Of a DNA stretch of 64,000 nt, positions 62,634 through 64,000 are shown piece by piece. The notes beneath the pieces are model-generated. The model saw only the letters and a list, made by a program, of their open reading frames with translations, was not told the origin of the DNA and searched no databases. The translations under genes and the position numbers were made by a program. Positions within the stretch are counted from its first letter, which is position 1. Every line of letters starts with the position of its first letter. This stretch comes from Streptomyces spinosus (GTDB lineage: Bacteria > Actinomycetota > Actinomycetes > Streptomycetales > Streptomycetaceae). Location of the stretch: assembly GCF_020400655.1 (NCBI RefSeq), contig NZ_JAINRC010000009.1, positions 124,001 to 188,000 on the forward strand, read 5' to 3'.

Positions 62634-63420
62634 TCACTCCGGGCGCCCGGGAGGCTCTGCCCGGCCCGGACGGTCTCGCCGTCCCCCCGCCGCGGTCGCG
62701 GCACACCACACGACCCGGTCCGGCCCCAGCGTGTGCGTGCGCGCGGTCTGGACGGCGGCGTCCTCCTGGGGAGTGCGGGGGAGCAGCGCCCCGGTGCCCC
62801 TGGCGCACGCCTGGCGCGCGCAGCCGGCGAACCCGGCGAGGAGGCCGGCCAGGCGTTCGCGGCCACGGTCCCCCGGATACCGCTGGAGGAGGCCCGGCGT
62901 GTACAGGGCGAGCAGCGACCCCTCGGGATGGGTGATGCCGGCCTTCTCCAGCGGCTCACCGGCGCGGGCCCGGGCGGCGCCGAGCGGCGGTTCCGGCGGC
63001 GCCGTCGTGCCGTCGGGACACACGCTCACGGGCCCGGGGGGTCCGTGCCGGAGACGGAGCAGCGCCGCGACATGGGGTCGTGGACCAGGTACAGGCACGT
63101 GGCGCCCGTCTCGCCGCCGCCGGCACCGCCCGGCACGTCCCGCGCCGGCCCGTGCCGGCGGTCTCCGGCCCCGGCCCCGCCCCGTCGTCGGCGTCGAGCC
63201 GGCGCACCGGGTCCTCGAGCCGGGCGAGAGTTCGTCCGGCTCCAGGTCCGGGTCCGGCACGGTGTGCACCGCCGCGCGCAGCCGTCCCGTGGCCGCGGCG
63301 ACCTGTACGCCGTGGCCGGGCACCCGGGCCGCGACGAGGGCGCCCCGCGTCCCGCAGAGCGGTACCGCGTCGACCCGGTCGCCGCCGGAGCCCGGGTGCC
63401 CGTACTCGTGCGCCGGGTCC
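62634..63420 (-). pseudogene. decayed SpoIIE-type PP2C phosphatase
   Basis: Pieces of a SpoIIE/PP2C phosphatase domain follow in the right order but in three different frames. First comes GSGGDRVDAVPLCGTRGALVAARVPGHGVQVAAATGRLRAAVHT, then LARLEDPVRRLDADDG in a second frame. GETGATCLYLVHDPMSRRCSVSGTDPPGP in a third frame follows. Back in the first frame are PDGTTAPPEPPLG, EGSLLALYTPGLLQRYPGDRG and TARTHTLGPDRV, then a stop. The metal-binding Asp residues expected in GGDW-D...GDV-GHG and YTDG are partly lost (ARVPGHG, YTPG). Upstream sensor domains are not recognisable. The gene is clearly dead. Confidence 0.75.
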
Positions 63421-63872
63421 GCGACGTGCCGGGGCGGGCCGGCGGGTGCCCGCCCTCGACGGCCGTGAGCAGGGCGCGGGGGCCGGCCCGGGTGGCTCCG
63501 TCGGCAAGGACGCCGGTGCCGAGGCCCTTGTCATGGGGATCCACACCCTGCCGGGGGCGGTGGTCGTGTACCGGTCCGGCCTGGTGAGTGCCGGGCCGGA
63601 AGCCCGCGCGGGGCTGCCGCGCCAGGCGCCGCCGCGTCAACGGCCCAGGTGACCGGCGCGGGTTGACCGGCCGTTACGAGAGGACCGTCACCGTCCGCCC
63701 TGCCGGTTCCGGGGCTGTTCGCGGAGCGTGCCCGTCTTTTGTTGACCATTCAGTCTTTCGCCGAACCGCAGGGCCGGCCGTCGGGATGCCGGGGACGGAC
63801 CGGCGGAAATAGGATGGCCTTGGCGACGGTGCACGGAAACGCCGCCCACGGCAGTGGGCCTGAAGGTGCACG
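63421..63872. other. gene-free region at the window end
   Basis: No gene is convincing. The left part may hold the remnant N-terminus of the phosphatase pseudogene. A/T-richer sequence around 63735-63760 (TTGACC at 63742) and TAGGAT near 63810 could be promoter parts for the frame starting at 63873. Confidence 0.4.
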
Positions 63873-64000
63873 ATGAGCGGCCCCGCCGACATCCACGCCG
63901 GCCGGCTCCTCCGTTCCGCGGGGGCCCGAGCCGGCCGGACAGGGGCGTATGCGCCGGCCCCGGCCGCTCGCGCACCTCGCTCGTGGCCCACCGGATCCGG
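63873..64000 (+). CDS. possible start of a gene (truncated by window end)
   Basis: ATG 63873 follows GAAGG by 7 bp and opens a frame that is still open at base 64000. The 42 residues begin MSGPADIHAGRLLRSAGARAG and continue Ala/Pro/Arg-rich. No family can be recognised. A minus-strand frame covers the same DNA. It may be spurious. Confidence 0.3.
   Translation, partial: MSGPADIHAGRLLRSAGARAGRTGAYAPAPAARAPRSWPTGS

Noticed and set aside
60654..63587. 977-codon open frame across the alpha-xylosidase gene
   Set aside because: It is the +1-type shadow of the GH31 gene with Arg/Pro/Gly-rich composition and no family match.

Overview
The window is high-G+C actinobacterial DNA and almost certainly Streptomyces. 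Nearly every gene shows strong G/C bias at the third codon position. The content fits too: a long chaplin with an LAxTG sorting signal, egtABCD for ergothioneine, OlsB/OlsA ornithine-lipid enzymes, a type II UvrA, many one-component regulators and an ABC sugar importer without its own ATPase. From memory, the block sdhCAB - olsBA - egtABCD resembles S. coelicolor around SCO0910-SCO0925, in a chromosome arm; I could not check this. I saw no rRNA, tRNA, CRISPR array, prophage, transposase or large biosynthetic cluster.

Region by region. 1-2.7 kb: the end of an EAL-domain protein, then a LysR regulator divergent from an NmrA-like reductase. 3.1-10.4 kb: a LysR regulator divergent from sdhCAB (complex II), a hypothetical gene, and the overlapping OlsB/OlsA pair. 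10.5-16.5 kb: UvrA2, an orphan small antitoxin-like protein, a luciferase-like oxidoreductase, a HAD phosphatase, dodecin and an orphan sugar-binding lipoprotein behind a DasR-like operator. 16.5-21 kb: egtABCD on the minus strand, every gene overlapping the next. 21.2-26.8 kb: a broken TIGR02452/PARG-like gene, a PemK-like protein, a cupin divergent from a Cys-containing HTH regulator, a small membrane protein, and flotillin with a mini-NfeD. 26.8-33.5 kb: amidase, alpha/beta hydrolase, FMN reductase/TetR divergon, and a FAD monooxygenase/TetR operon preceded by three phased palindromes. 33.7-41.5 kb: LacI-type regulator, thioredoxin, a flavin disulfide reductase, peptide deformylase, a PepSY membrane protein, a BlaI/M56 pair, and a MarR pair behind a 15-bp repeat array. 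41.7-46.9 kb: DUF2243-CtaG, an MBL-fold hydrolase, catalase and a chaplin. 47.1-55.4 kb: a membrane glycosyltransferase-like protein, a cytochrome b/molybdopterin oxidoreductase, a GT2-DUF2064-methyltransferase operon, a two-component system and an epimerase. 55.5-62.6 kb: a sugar locus (GH1, two permeases, binding protein, divergent GH31 alpha-xylosidase). 62.6-64 kb: a decayed SpoIIE-type phosphatase and an open start at the window edge.

How the genes fit together. The 55.5-62.6 kb locus reads as import and alternating alpha-xylosidase/beta-glucosidase breakdown of xyloglucan-type oligosaccharides. A 13-bp LacI-like site lies inside the first codons of both divergent arms. egtABCD should convert glutamate, cysteine and histidine to the hercynyl-cysteine stage of ergothioneine. 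Catalase, thioredoxin, FMN reductase and the disulfide reductase suggest a redox-defence theme, but nothing links them into one regulon. The most unusual non-coding signals are two regulator promoters with 15-bp-phased repeats, three copies of an intergenic element that begins exactly at a TAG stop codon, and two clear pseudogenes.
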